DNA of 64,000 nt from CAZKGE01 sp964541695 (GCA_964541695.1 CAZIRB010000001.1:1-64000), one strand, 5' to 3'. Positions 49,693 to 59,400 are shown, counted from the stretch's first letter. Numbers and translations are program-made. The notes: a model not told the origin generated them from the letters alone.

Positions 49693-50620
49693 GCGCGAGG
49701 TGCTGTTGTCCGTGCGCGACCTCGAGGTCACGTTCGGTTCGCGGTTCCGGCCGTTCAAGGCGGTGCGGGGCGTGTCGTTCGACATCTACCGCGGCGAGAC
49801 GTTCGGGCTCGTGGGCGAGTCCGGCTCCGGCAAGACGACGATCGGCCGCGCGATCATGCGCATCCACAAGCCGAGCGGCGGCGAGATCCTCTACAAGGGC
49901 GAGCGCATCAGCGGGAAGATCAGCCGCGAGCTGGACCGCAAGGTGATCTCCGAGATTCAGATGATATTCCAGGACCCCATGGCGAGCCTGAACGAGCGCG
50001 CCAAGGTCGACTATATCGTCGCCGAGGGCACATACAATACGAAAAAGCGGCTGGCTAGAAGCGAGCGCGCAGAGCTCGTGGAAAAATCGCTGCTCGAGGT
50101 CGGGCTTTTGCCGGAGTTTGCGAGCCGCTTCCCGCACGAGTTCTCCGGCGGACAGCGGCAGCGTATCGGCATTGCGCGCGCTTTGATTATGGAGCCGCAG
50201 TTCATCATCGCGGACGAACCGATCTCCGCGCTCGACGTGTCGATCCGCGCGCAGGTGCTCAACCTCATGAGCAAGCTGCAAAAGGAGCGGGGATTAACGT
50301 ACCTGTTCATCGCGCACGACCTGTCGGTCATGCGCTTCATCTCGGACCGCATCGCGGTCATCCACCGCGGCACGATCGTGGAGCTGGCGGAGTGCGAGAA
50401 GCTCTTTAAGCACCCGCTGCACCCGTACACGAAGGCGCTTTTATCCGCGCTGCCGCTGGCCGACCCGGAGCGCGAGAAGAGGAAGGTGCTCGTCACCTAC
50501 GACGCGAAAAAGCACGACTACGCTGCCGATAAGCCCGTTTGGGCGGAGCTGGAGCCGGGGCATTTCGTGCTCGGCAGCCAAAGGGAACTCGACGGCTACC
50601 GGGAGGAACTGCAAAAATGA
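49682..50620 (+). CDS. Peptide ABC transporter ATPase (DppF-type)
   Basis: A 312-residue ATPase with Walker [10 protein letters not shown], signature [15 protein letters not shown] and Walker [17 protein letters not shown] start at 49682 is chosen by analogy with the previous gene: both have AAGGGGGTGAGCG followed 8-9 bases later by the start codon. An alternative GTG lies at 49673. It overlaps the DppD-type stop by 11 bases and the NlpC/P60 start by 4 bases (ATGA). Confidence 0.92.
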   Translation: MEGKREVLLSVRDLEVTFGSRFRPFKAVRGVSFDIYRGETFGLVGESGSGKTTIGRAIMRIHKPSGGEILYKGERISGKISRELDRKVISEIQMIFQDPMASLNERAKVDYIVAEGTYNTKKRLARSERAELVEKSLLEVGLLPEFASRFPHEFSGGQRQRIGIARALIMEPQFIIADEPISALDVSIRAQVLNLMSKLQKERGLTYLFIAHDLSVMRFISDRIAVIHRGTIVELAECEKLFKHPLHPYTKALLSALPLADPEREKRKVLVTYDAKKHDYAADKPVWAELEPGHFVLGSQRELDGYREELQK

Positions 50621-51441
50621 CAAACATCAAAACCGCGCTCGTCTCCTCGATGATCGCGCCGCTGTACTGCGTGCCCGCGCGCGGCGGCGAATTGGACGAC
50701 GAGGCGCTCTACGGCATGAAGGTCGAGCTGCTCGAAGCGCACGAGGACGATTGCTACCGCATCCGCGCGCCGTACGGCTACGAGACGTTCTGCGGCGCGG
50801 AGCACCTGTGCTTCGACGCGGCGGAGATCGAGCGATACAACCCGCAAAACCGCAAAATGGTCGCCTCCGCGACGCTCGATGTCATGGCTGCGCCCGGCGT
50901 GCGCGCGGGGCATTTAATGACGGTGACACTCGGCGCGACGCTCGAGGTGCTCGGCGCGGACGACGGCGGCTGGACGCGCGTGCGGCTCATCGGCGGCCGG
51001 GAGGGGTACGTGCGCAGCTCGCACCTTTGCGCGTTCCACACGAGCATGCACGGCGACGAGGCGCATTTTCGGGACAACGTAGTCGCGTGGGCCAAGCGCT
51101 TCCTGGGTTCGCAGTACCGCTGGGGCGGGCGGACGCCGCTCGGCGTCGACTGCTCGGGGCTGTGCTCCGCGGCGTACTACATGTGCGGCGTGTCAATCTA
51201 CCGCAACGCGTCGATCCAGGACGGGTACCCGATCCGTCCGATCGCGCGCGAGCGGATGCAAAAGGGCGACCTGCTGTTTTTTAAGGGACATGTCGCCATG
51301 TATATGGGCGACGGCAAGTATATCCATTCCACCGGTCGCGCGGGCGACGACGGCGTGGTGATCAACAGCCTTAATCCAACTGACCCCGACTACCGCGAGG
51401 ACCTGGCGGGCGGCATCCTCGCGATCGGGTCGATATTTTAG
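50617..51441 (+). CDS. NlpC/P60 peptidase, YkfC-like gamma-D-Glu-L-diamino acid endopeptidase
   Basis: A 274-residue protein with two SH3-like domains (about 15-75 and 80-140) and a C-terminal NlpC/P60 domain. The catalytic Cys179 is in GVDCSGLC, with His225 in KGHVAMYMG and His237 in YIHSTG. There is no signal peptide, so it should act in the cytoplasm on imported peptides, as YkfC does. The ATGA overlap with the transporter ATPase gene ties it to peptide uptake. This is the same combination as the B. subtilis dpp-ykf locus. Confidence 0.92.
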   Translation: MTNIKTALVSSMIAPLYCVPARGGELDDEALYGMKVELLEAHEDDCYRIRAPYGYETFCGAEHLCFDAAEIERYNPQNRKMVASATLDVMAAPGVRAGHLMTVTLGATLEVLGADDGGWTRVRLIGGREGYVRSSHLCAFHTSMHGDEAHFRDNVVAWAKRFLGSQYRWGGRTPLGVDCSGLCSAAYYMCGVSIYRNASIQDGYPIRPIARERMQKGDLLFFKGHVAMYMGDGKYIHSTGRAGDDGVVINSLNPTDPDYREDLAGGILAIGSIF

Positions 51442-51493
51442 CCGCCGCGCGCGGGGTCAAACCGGCAGACAAGAGGAGGTACGTGTAAGCTAT

Positions 51494-52879
51494 ATGGGCG
51501 TCAACGAGTATTTCAAGTATCTTTCCGTCGGCCTTCCGGCCGACATCGAGCGCTGCAAGCAGCACGGCGACTTTGCGCGCGCGATCCGGCTGATCGATAA
51601 TAGGCTTGCCGGGAACGTGCCGGAGCCGCTGAAAAAATGCCTGACCGTCGAGCGTGAGATCATGCTGCGCCTGGCGGACAACTATCCGTACACGCGCGAG
51701 CAGGCGCTCGCGATCATCCGCGCGGACGTGCCGGACTTTTCCGACGCGGAGTTTACCGAATACGTCGACGGCCGGAAGATCGACTGGATCTATGTCGGCG
51801 GCGAGGAGCGGTATTTCGACCGCTTCTACCAAACGCTCCTCAAGGTGAACGCCGACTTTGCGCGCCGCGCGGCCGCGCACCGCAAAAGCGACGCGGACGA
51901 CGATGTGGCCGCTAAGGAGCGCGCGCTCCTTGCCGGCACGATCGAGGAAATGAAACAGAACGGCCGCGCGAGCTACCGCTTCCGCATCCGCGCGTCGCTG
52001 AAGGTCAACGACGACAAGTTCGTGCCCGGCAAAAAGCTGCGCGTATACCTGCCCGTGCCGGCGGCCTGCCGGCAGACGAGCGGCGTCGTGCTGCACGATA
52101 TGACCGACCTGCCGCACCGGCTCGCGCCCGCGTCCGCGGCGCAGCGGACGATCTGCTTTACGGCCGTGCCTCAGCAGAACACGGAGTTCTTCGTCGACTA
52201 CTCGTTCACAAACACGGTCTATTACACGGACGCGTACCATGCGGCCGGCCATCCGGGCGTATACGACTTCGACGTGCACGAGCAGCAGCCGCACATCGTG
52301 TTCTCGCCGTGCATCCAGGAGCTTGCCCGCTCGCTGTGCGCGCACACGGACGACCCCATGGAGAAGGCGCGCTGCTTCTACGACTTTATTACAAAGAACG
52401 TGAAGTACTCGTTCATGCGCGATTATTTCTGCTTAACCGGCATCGCGGAACACTGCGCGCGGAGCCTTACCGGGGACTGCGGCGTGCAGGCGCTGCTATT
52501 CATCACGCTGTGCCGCGCGGCGGGCATACCGGCCCGGTGGCAGAGCGCGCTGTTTGCTTCGCCGCTCTCCGTCGGCGCGCACGACTGGGCGGAGTTCTAC
52601 GTCGAGCCGTACGGCTGGCTGTTTGCGGACCCGTCGTTCGGCGGCGGCTCGGAGCGGCAGGGGAACGAAGCGCAGCGGCAGTTCTACTTCGGCAACCTCG
52701 ACCCGTTCCGCATGGTCGCCAACCGGGAGTTTTACGCGCCGTTCGTGCCGGACATGGCGTTCTTCCGCGGCGACCCGTACGACAACCAGACGGGCGAAGC
52801 GGAGTATGAGGACGGCCCGCTGTGCCACGACGACTGCGCGCGCAGCCAGGTGATGCTGGACTGGAAAAAAATCATCTAG
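51494..52879 (+). CDS. Transglutaminase-like (papain-fold) protein
   Basis: A 461-residue protein without signal peptide. Residues 1-150 are helical and unassigned. A beta-rich middle domain (about 155-260) precedes the transglutaminase-core domain. The catalytic triad is visible: Cys in TGDCGVQALLF, His in GAHDWAEFYV and Asp in FADPSFGG. Such domains in bacteria usually hydrolyse rather than crosslink, so a cytoplasmic peptidase or amidase of imported peptides is my preferred reading. It follows the NlpC/P60 gene by 52 bases with AGAGGAGG about 12 bases before the ATG. Confidence 0.85.
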   Translation: MGVNEYFKYLSVGLPADIERCKQHGDFARAIRLIDNRLAGNVPEPLKKCLTVEREIMLRLADNYPYTREQALAIIRADVPDFSDAEFTEYVDGRKIDWIYVGGEERYFDRFYQTLLKVNADFARRAAAHRKSDADDDVAAKERALLAGTIEEMKQNGRASYRFRIRASLKVNDDKFVPGKKLRVYLPVPAACRQTSGVVLHDMTDLPHRLAPASAAQRTICFTAVPQQNTEFFVDYSFTNTVYYTDAYHAAGHPGVYDFDVHEQQPHIVFSPCIQELARSLCAHTDDPMEKARCFYDFITKNVKYSFMRDYFCLTGIAEHCARSLTGDCGVQALLFITLCRAAGIPARWQSALFASPLSVGAHDWAEFYVEPYGWLFADPSFGGGSERQGNEAQRQFYFGNLDPFRMVANREFYAPFVPDMAFFRGDPYDNQTGEAEYEDGPLCHDDCARSQVMLDWKKII

Positions 52880-52905
52880 CGCGGCGTTTTGCGACTGGAT
52901 TTTCG

Positions 52906-52934
52906 TTCCAAGCGGAGCCGTTTTCGTGTATAAT
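52906..52934 (+). promoter_or_regulatory. Candidate promoter before the M19 dipeptidase gene
   Basis: A perfect TATAAT (52929-52934) lies 17 bases after TTCCAA, a poor -35. It lies between the transglutaminase gene and the dipeptidase gene and would start a second transcript covering the peptidase row. Confidence 0.6.
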
Positions 52935-53011
52935 CGGTTCCATAGCGATAAAGAAATGGAGAGCCGGAGGCCTTCCCATGTTACGGAACGTCTCCGGCGA
53001 CGTATGGAGCC

Positions 53012-53956
53012 GTGAAACTGATCGATCTGCACGCGGACACCGTGTCCGGCCTCTTTAAAACGCGCAGCACGAACCTCGACCGCGCGCCGGATATGCACGT
53101 CGACCTCGAGCGCCTGAAAAAGGCCGACTCGCTCGTGCAGTGCTTCGCGCTGTTCAACGAGAGCCTCGACCCCGACACGTTCGAGGGCTGGAAGGCGTTC
53201 TACGCGTTCTACCGCGAGATCCTGGCAAAGCACGAGGACAAGCTCGCCGTGATCCTGCATTACGACGACATCGCGCGCGCAAGAGGCGAGGGGAAGGTCG
53301 GCGTGATGATCACCGTCGAGGACGCGCGGCCCTGTTTTGGCGACGTGGGGCGGCTCGACGAGATGGTGGCCTTCGGTGCGCGCATCCTATCGCTGACGTG
53401 GAACTACGAGACCTGCTTTGCGTACCCAAACAGCGCGGACAAAGACGAGCACCTGCGCGGGCTCAAGCCCCTCGGCCGCGACGCGGTCGAGAGGCTGAAC
53501 GATCTTCCCTGCCTGCTCGACGTGTCGCATCTCTCGCTCGGCGGCACGCTCGAGGCGCTGCGACTTGCCCGCAAGCCCGTCGTCGCGTCGCACTCGAACG
53601 CGTATGTCGTCACCCCGCACCAGCGCAACCTAACGGACGAGGAGATCCGCGGCATCGCCGACACCGGCGGCGTCATCGGCATCAATCTTTTACCGGAGTT
53701 TTTGAGCGCGGACGGCGAGGCGGACTTTGAAAAGACGGCGCGCCACATTGCGCACATCCGCAAGGTCGGCGGCGGCGATGTGCTGGCTGTCGGCACGGAC
53801 TTCGACGGCTTCGAGCACCCGCACCAGGACATTAAAGACGTGTCCGACATGCCGAAATGGGCGGACTGGCTGCTCGAAAACGGCTTCAGCCTAGACTTTG
53901 TCGAGGGGATGTTTTTTAAAAACGCCCTCCGCGTATTTCGGGAGGTGCTCCGGTAA
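53012..53956 (+). CDS. Membrane dipeptidase-family (M19) peptidase
   Basis: A 314-residue zinc dipeptidase; M19 enzymes cleave dipeptides including L,D-dipeptides. The zinc ligands are in DLHADT (His7, Asp9), the VEDARPCF Glu, and His in LDVSHLS and SHSNAYVV. It lacks a signal peptide, so it is a cytoplasmic, bacterial-type member. Translation starts at a GTG (53012) with GGAG upstream. The stop overlaps the next start (TAATG). Confidence 0.92.
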   Translation: MKLIDLHADTVSGLFKTRSTNLDRAPDMHVDLERLKKADSLVQCFALFNESLDPDTFEGWKAFYAFYREILAKHEDKLAVILHYDDIARARGEGKVGVMITVEDARPCFGDVGRLDEMVAFGARILSLTWNYETCFAYPNSADKDEHLRGLKPLGRDAVERLNDLPCLLDVSHLSLGGTLEALRLARKPVVASHSNAYVVTPHQRNLTDEEIRGIADTGGVIGINLLPEFLSADGEADFEKTARHIAHIRKVGGGDVLAVGTDFDGFEHPHQDIKDVSDMPKWADWLLENGFSLDFVEGMFFKNALRVFREVLR

Positions 53957-55008
53957 TGGCCAGGGAACGCAGGCGGATCCGCGAATGGATGGACGTGCCA
54001 GGCCGGCTCGAACCGGGCGAACGCAACGCGATCACCGACGTGCCGGGCGTGCTCGTGGGCCACAAGACGATCTGGAAGGGCGACTCCGTGCGCACGGGCG
54101 TGACGGTGATCCGCCCGCACGGCGGCGACGTATACCACGTGCAGACGCCCTGCGCCGTGTACGCGGGCAACGGCTACGGCAAACTGACCGGCAGCATGCA
54201 GGTGCACGAGCTCGGCGTGCTGGAGTCGATGATCGGCCTGACGAACACATTGTCCGTGCCGCAGGTCGCGCAGGGCATCCTGATGGCGCAGCAGCCGCTG
54301 ATGACGCCCGGCGACGGCACGATGAACGTGCTCGTCGGCGAGACAAACGACGGGTACCTGAGCGACATCCGCGGCTTCCACGTCACGCCCGCGCACGTGC
54401 TCGAGGCGATCGCAGCGTTCTCGGCGGACGTGCCGGAGGGCGCGGTCGGCGCGGGCACCGGCACGACGTGCTACGGCTTTAAGGGCGGCATCGGCACCGC
54501 GTCGCGCGTCGTGCGCGGCAAATACCTCGGCGAAAAGAAGGATTACACGGTCGGCGCGCTTTTGCAGACGAACTTCGGCGGAAACCTGAACATCTACGGC
54601 CATCAGCTCCCGTTCGAGCCGCTGCCGGAGCCGGACCCCGCGGGCTCGTGCATGATCATTCTCGCGACCGACGCGCCGGTCGACGCGCGGCAGCTGCTGC
54701 GCATCGCAAAGCGCGGCATCGTCGGCATGGCGATGACCGGTTCGTATTTAAGCAACGGCAGCGGCGACTTTGCGGTCGCGTTCTCGAACTGCCCGGAGAA
54801 CCTTTACGATGCACGCGACGCGCATATCCACGCGTACGCGCGGCTGTCGGATTCGCAGCTCAATCCGCTGTTCGAAGCGGCCGTGGACGCTGTTCGCGAG
54901 GCGGTGTACAACTCCCTGACCATGGCGGCCGACGTTGCGGGCTACCAGGGCCATCGCCGCGACGCGTTCGATATCACGGATTACGCAGCACTTATTCCGC
55001 TCAAATAG
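53956..55008 (+). CDS. P1-family peptidase (DmpA/S58)
   Basis: A 350-residue N-terminal nucleophile-type peptidase; DmpA releases L- or D-amino acids from peptides and amides. Motifs are the N-terminal ITDVPGVLVGH, the VGAGTGTTCYGFKGGIGTAS block and the self-cleavage/nucleophile Ser in GSCMIILATDAP. The activation cleavage would split it into about 230- and 120-residue chains. It is translationally coupled to the M19 gene (TAATG). D-amino-acid specificity would fit the island but cannot be read from the sequence. Confidence 0.9.
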   Translation: MARERRRIREWMDVPGRLEPGERNAITDVPGVLVGHKTIWKGDSVRTGVTVIRPHGGDVYHVQTPCAVYAGNGYGKLTGSMQVHELGVLESMIGLTNTLSVPQVAQGILMAQQPLMTPGDGTMNVLVGETNDGYLSDIRGFHVTPAHVLEAIAAFSADVPEGAVGAGTGTTCYGFKGGIGTASRVVRGKYLGEKKDYTVGALLQTNFGGNLNIYGHQLPFEPLPEPDPAGSCMIILATDAPVDARQLLRIAKRGIVGMAMTGSYLSNGSGDFAVAFSNCPENLYDARDAHIHAYARLSDSQLNPLFEAAVDAVREAVYNSLTMAADVAGYQGHRRDAFDITDYAALIPLK

Positions 55009-55018
55009 GAGGACGCGT

Positions 55019-56062
55019 TTGGACGCATTTGAAATTCTGTCCGATCTGACCACGGTCTGCGGCGTGACCGGCGCCGAGGAGCGCGTGGCGGACGCGGTCG
55101 AGCGGCAGTTTCGCCGCTTTACGGCGGACATCCGCCGCGACGCGCTCGGCAACGTGGTCGGGGTCATCGGAAATAAAGGGCCCATGCTGATCGTCTGCGC
55201 GCACATGGACGAGGTCGGCATGCTGGTGACCAAGATCGAGGACGACGGCCTTTTGCGGCTCTGCCCCGCGGGCGGCGTGGACGCGCGCGTGCTGCCCGGG
55301 CATGAGGTGCACGTGCACGGCCGGGAAACGCTGCCCGCCGTCGTCGGCGCGACGCCGCCGCACCTGGCCGAAGGCGACGAGCCGTCCGCGTATACGTTTG
55401 ACGAGCTGCTCTGCGACACGGGGCTCAGCCCTGAGCATGTGCGGGAGCTCGTCTCGGTCGGCGACGCGGTCACGTACGCGCTGGTTCCGCCGATCAGGCT
55501 GCAAAACGGCCGCGTCGCGGGCAAGAGCTTCGACGACCGCGCGCTGATTACGGCCGAGATCCTCGCCATGGAACGGCTTGCCGGCGAGGACCTCAACTGC
55601 CGCGTCGCGTTTGCCGCGACAACGCAGGAGGAGGTCGGCCAGCGCGGCGCGTTCATCGCGACGTTCCTCACCGAGGCGGACCTGGGCATCGCGCTGGACG
55701 TCACGCACGCGCCGACGCCCGGCACGAAACCGTTCGGCACGACGGAGCTGGACAGGCTCGCCATCACAACCGGCACGAACATCCATCCGAAGCTGTACGC
55801 GTGGCTGGTGGAACTTGCCGCGCGCGAGGGCATCCCGTTCGAGCCGGAGGCCTGCGTGGGCAAGACCGGCACGGACGCCTGGACGATGCAGGTGCAGCGC
55901 GGCGGCGTGCCGTCCGCGCTCGTTTCGGTGCCGCTACGATACATGCACACGAGCGTCGAGACGATCGACCTGGCCACGCTCGACCGCTGCGTCGACCTCT
56001 TATGCGCGTTTATCCGCGCGCTCGACGGGGGATGGGAGGAAAAGCTTTGCTTGGACGATTAG
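55019..56062 (+). CDS. M42 family aminopeptidase, copy 1
   Basis: A 347-residue cobalt/zinc aminopeptidase of the TET/YsdC type. All metal and catalytic residues are present: CAHMDEVGM, SFDDRALI, TQEEVGQRG, LDVTHAP and YMHTSVETID. TTG at 55019 is the start, with AGGAGG (55007-55012) 6 bases before it. The 3' end overlaps copy 2 by 16 bases. M42 enzymes usually form dodecameric shells that degrade peptides. Confidence 0.92.
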   Translation: MDAFEILSDLTTVCGVTGAEERVADAVERQFRRFTADIRRDALGNVVGVIGNKGPMLIVCAHMDEVGMLVTKIEDDGLLRLCPAGGVDARVLPGHEVHVHGRETLPAVVGATPPHLAEGDEPSAYTFDELLCDTGLSPEHVRELVSVGDAVTYALVPPIRLQNGRVAGKSFDDRALITAEILAMERLAGEDLNCRVAFAATTQEEVGQRGAFIATFLTEADLGIALDVTHAPTPGTKPFGTTELDRLAITTGTNIHPKLYAWLVELAAREGIPFEPEACVGKTGTDAWTMQVQRGGVPSALVSVPLRYMHTSVETIDLATLDRCVDLLCAFIRALDGGWEEKLCLDD

Positions 56063-57075
56063 AGGCGCTGTCAAACATTGCGGGCGTGTCCGGCGACGAG
56101 GCGCGCGTGCGCCGGTATATCCGCGCCGAGGTCGCGCCGTACGCCGACGAGACGAGCGTCGACTCGATCGGCAATCTCTACGCCATACGACACGGCGGCG
56201 GTCCGCGCGTCATGCTCGCCGCGCACATGGACGAGGTCGGCATGCAGGTAAACGGCGTGCTGGAAAACGGGCTGCTTAGCTACCTGCAGGCGGGAATCGA
56301 CCCGCGCGTGGCCGTGAGCAAGCGTGTTTTGGTGGGCGAGGCCGCCATCCCGGGCGTGATCGGTGCCAAGGCGCACCATCTGCAGAAAAAGAAGGATTTC
56401 GAGCACGTGCTCGGCCACGACGAGCTGTTCATCGACATCGGCGCAAAGAACCGCGAGGACGCGCTCAAGTACATCAAGATCGGCGACTACGCGTGCTTTG
56501 CCACAACGTTTTCGCGCTTTGGTGACGGGCTAGTTAAGGGCAAGGCGCTCGACGACCGCGCCGGCTGCGCGATTTTGATGGAGCTTCTTAAAAACCGCTA
56601 CGACTGCGAACTTGTCGCGGTGTTTACGGTGCAGGAGGAGGTCGGCTGCCGCGGCGCGGAGGTCGCGGTGCAGCGCGCAAGGCCGGACCTCGCGCTCGTG
56701 CTCGAGGGCACGACGGCCAACGACGTGCCCGGCGTGCCGGAGCATAAGCAGGTGACCTGCGTGGGCAAGGGCGCGGCGATATCGGTCATGGATCGCGGCA
56801 CGATCGTGCGCGAACGGCTGCTTGCGGCGCTGAAGACCTGCGCGGAGCAAAACGGCGTCCCGTACCAGTTCCGCCGCGGCGCACTGGGCGGCACGGACGC
56901 ATCCATGATTCACAAAGCGCTTACCGGCTGCGCGTCGGGCGGCATTTCCGTGCCGTGCCGGTACATCCATTCGCCGTGCAGCGTCGCGGCTATTCAAGAT
57001 TTTAAGAGCGCGTACCGGCTCGCGGACGCGTTTTTGCGGACAAAAGCGTTTAACGAGGTGCTATGCCATGAATAA
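56047..57075 (+). CDS. M42 family aminopeptidase, copy 2
   Basis: A 342-residue paralogue of copy 1 with intact sites: AAHMDEVGM, LDDRAGCAI, VQEEVGCRG, a Glu in VLEGTTAN at the position where copy 1 has Asp, and YIHSPCS. It starts at TTG 56047 after GGGAGGAAAAG, inside the end of copy 1, indicating tight coupling. Its stop overlaps copy 3 by 8 bases. Confidence 0.92.
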   Translation: MLGRLEALSNIAGVSGDEARVRRYIRAEVAPYADETSVDSIGNLYAIRHGGGPRVMLAAHMDEVGMQVNGVLENGLLSYLQAGIDPRVAVSKRVLVGEAAIPGVIGAKAHHLQKKKDFEHVLGHDELFIDIGAKNREDALKYIKIGDYACFATTFSRFGDGLVKGKALDDRAGCAILMELLKNRYDCELVAVFTVQEEVGCRGAEVAVQRARPDLALVLEGTTANDVPGVPEHKQVTCVGKGAAISVMDRGTIVRERLLAALKTCAEQNGVPYQFRRGALGGTDASMIHKALTGCASGGISVPCRYIHSPCSVAAIQDFKSAYRLADAFLRTKAFNEVLCHE

Positions 57076-58057
57076 ACAGGAAGTATCGGCGCTTTGCGCC
57101 GCGTTCGGCCCGTCGGGCCGCGAGGAGGACGTCTGCGCTCTGATCCGCAATATAACGGGGGGGCTGGCCGACGAAACGCGCGTCGACGCGCTCGGCAATC
57201 TGATCCTGCATAAAAAGGGGACCCCGGGAAAACGGCTGATGCTGTGCGCGCACATGGACACGGCGGGCCTCATCGTGACCGACGTCGACGAGCGCGGCTT
57301 TCTGCGCTTTTCCGCCGTGGGCGAGCTCGAGATCGCGCTCGTTCCCGGCCGGCACGTGCGGTTTAAGAATGGACAGCGCGGCGTGACGTTCTTCGAGACC
57401 GCGGACAAGACCGTGGCAAAAGCGGTGGCGGCGGACATGTTCATCGACGTCGGCGCCAACAGCTTGGCCGAGGCGCGGCGCGTTGCGGACATCGGCGACA
57501 TGGCCGTGTTCGATATGCCGTTTGCGGACCTAGGGGACCGCGTCGCCTGCGCGGCCGTGTCGGACCGCCTGGGCTGCGCCGTGCTGATCGAGTGTCTGCG
57601 GCGCGTGCAATCGCGGCACGACCTGTTCTTCGTGTTCTCCGCGCAGGAGCGCGTGGGCGGCCGCGGCGCGGGCGCCGCGGCGTACGTTATCCGGCCGGAC
57701 GCCGCCGTCAACGTGCACGCCGGCCAGGCCGGCGATGCGCCGAACGCGAAGCGCGCCTGCCTTGCGCTCGGCAAGGGGCCGGGCGTCGAGGTCATGGACC
57801 AGACCGCCATCGTGCCCGCGCACATGCGAGAAAAGCTCCGGCAGGCGGCCGAGCGCGCTGGCGTGCCGTACCAGAACGACGTGCTGCGGCGCGGCGGCTC
57901 GGACACGTTCCCGATCCAGCGCACGCTTGCCGGCGTGCCGACGGGCGTCGTGTCGCTCCCCGCGCGCTATCTCGGCTCCTGTGCGGAGACGGTCGATCTT
58001 TCGGACGCGGATAGCGCGGTAAAGCTGCTTTGCGCGTTCGCCGAGGGCGAGTTTTAG
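57068..58057 (+). CDS. M42 family paralogue 3, probably without catalytic activity
   Basis: A 329-residue M42 homologue. His62 (CAHMDTAG) and Asp166 (VSDRLGC) remain. The second Glu of the QEEVG motif is Arg195 (AQERVGGRG), the Asp after it is Asn215 (VNVHAG), and the C-terminal His of YxHS is Gly303 (YLGS). Three of the five conserved metal ligands are therefore gone. It may be a structural or regulatory subunit of a mixed shell, or have lost function. The frame is intact and coupled to its neighbours. Confidence 0.9.
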   Translation: MNKQEVSALCAAFGPSGREEDVCALIRNITGGLADETRVDALGNLILHKKGTPGKRLMLCAHMDTAGLIVTDVDERGFLRFSAVGELEIALVPGRHVRFKNGQRGVTFFETADKTVAKAVAADMFIDVGANSLAEARRVADIGDMAVFDMPFADLGDRVACAAVSDRLGCAVLIECLRRVQSRHDLFFVFSAQERVGGRGAGAAAYVIRPDAAVNVHAGQAGDAPNAKRACLALGKGPGVEVMDQTAIVPAHMREKLRQAAERAGVPYQNDVLRRGGSDTFPIQRTLAGVPTGVVSLPARYLGSCAETVDLSDADSAVKLLCAFAEGEF

Positions 58058-58066
58058 GGGGAGAAC

Positions 58067-59107
58067 ATGGATTACGAACGCTGCGAACATATCGTTACGG
58101 ACTACGCTATGCGGCTGCTCGCGGTCGACAGCCCGAGCGGCTTCACCGACCGCGTGATCGCGCTGGTGGAAAGCCTTGCCGCGGAACTTGGGTACGCCTC
58201 GCGCAAAACGCGGCGCGGCAACCTGATCGTGTCCGTGCCGGGGCGCGACGAGAGCCGCACCGTGGCCCTGGCCTCGCACGTGGACACGCTGGGGCTGATG
58301 GTGCGCGCCGTAAAGGACAACGGCGAGCTGCTCATCACGCCGATCGGCGGGCCGCTGCTGCCGACGCTCGACGGCGAGTACTGCCGTATCTACGCGCGCG
58401 ACGGCCGCGTCTATACGGGCACGAGCCTGTCGATGTCGCCCGCTGCGCACGTGTTCAAGGACGCCAGGACGCGCCCGCGCGACGACGAGAACATGTACGT
58501 GCGCATCGACGCCGTCGTGAAAAGCCGCGAGGACGTGCTCGCGCTCGGCGTCGGCGTCGGCGACTACGTCTGCATCGATCCCAAGTGTACGCTGACCGAG
58601 ACGGGTTTTCTCAAGTCGCGCTTTATCGACGACAAGGGCAGCGCCGCCTGCCTGCTCACGATGCTCAAGCTGATGCGGGACGCTTCCGCGCGCCCGCGCT
58701 GCAATGCGGAGTTTGTATTCACCGTCTATGAGGAGGTCGGCAGCGGCGGCGCGACCGTGCCGGACGGTCTCGACGAGCTGCTCATCGTCGACATGGGCTG
58801 TATCGGCCAGGACTTAAGCTGCAGCGAGCGGCAGGTCTCCATCTGCGCCAAGGACTCCGGCGGGCCGTACGATTACGCGATGACGTCGCGCCTCGTGGCG
58901 CTCGCGCGCGAGCACGGCATCGACTGCGCCGTGGATGTGTACCCGCTGTATACCTCCGACGCCGCCGTTGCCTGGCGCGCCGGGCACGACGTGCCCGCCG
59001 CGCTGATCGGCCCCGGCGTGCACGCCTCGCACGGCATGGAGCGCACGCATTTGACCGCGCTCGCCGGCACCGTGCGGCTGCTCGGGCTGTATCTGGAGTG
59101 CGAGTAG
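58067..59107 (+). CDS. M42 family aminopeptidase, copy 4
   Basis: A 346-residue M42 enzyme more distant from copies 1-3. Metal and catalytic residues are present in ASHVDTLG, FIDDKGSA, YEEVGSGG, IVDMGCIG and HASHGMERTH. The start at 58067 follows GGGGGAG closely. It ends the peptidase row; copy R8 of the intergenic repeat follows. Confidence 0.92.
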   Translation: MDYERCEHIVTDYAMRLLAVDSPSGFTDRVIALVESLAAELGYASRKTRRGNLIVSVPGRDESRTVALASHVDTLGLMVRAVKDNGELLITPIGGPLLPTLDGEYCRIYARDGRVYTGTSLSMSPAAHVFKDARTRPRDDENMYVRIDAVVKSREDVLALGVGVGDYVCIDPKCTLTETGFLKSRFIDDKGSAACLLTMLKLMRDASARPRCNAEFVFTVYEEVGSGGATVPDGLDELLIVDMGCIGQDLSCSERQVSICAKDSGGPYDYAMTSRLVALAREHGIDCAVDVYPLYTSDAAVAWRAGHDVPAALIGPGVHASHGMERTHLTALAGTVRLLGLYLECE

Positions 59108-59124
59108 GGACGGAGGAAAAGGGA

Positions 59125-59400
59125 ACGGGGAGCGGGGAACGTTGAGGGCTCCCCACAGTTCGCAATGGTCGCGGTGCGTTGCGGCTAAAGCCGCTGCCTT
59201 CCGCTTCCTTGCTCACTGGGCCTGTGCCTTGCTTCATCCGCCACTGGCGGCGCTCGGCTGCGGCCCCTCCAAACACCCGCCAAAGGGCCGGAGGCCCTTT
59301 GGAAACCCCAATATGGGGCAGCAGGCAAAGTTACGCGTCCGACAGGATGGGATTCCAAAGGGATGTATCCCTTTGGCCGGGTGCGGGGTGGAGCCCCGCA
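59125..59400. repeat. Mosaic intergenic repeat, copy R8
   Basis: Delta half (GAGGGCTCC, 59144-59152), alpha (59153-59172), beta (about 59207-59266), gamma (CCAAAGGGCC ... GGCCCTTTGGAAACCCC, about 59280-59308) and a second gamma-like palindrome (TTCCAAAGGGATG ... CCCTTTGGCC, about 59352-59378) with GGGGTGGAGCCCCG after it. No gene is seen. Confidence 0.88.
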
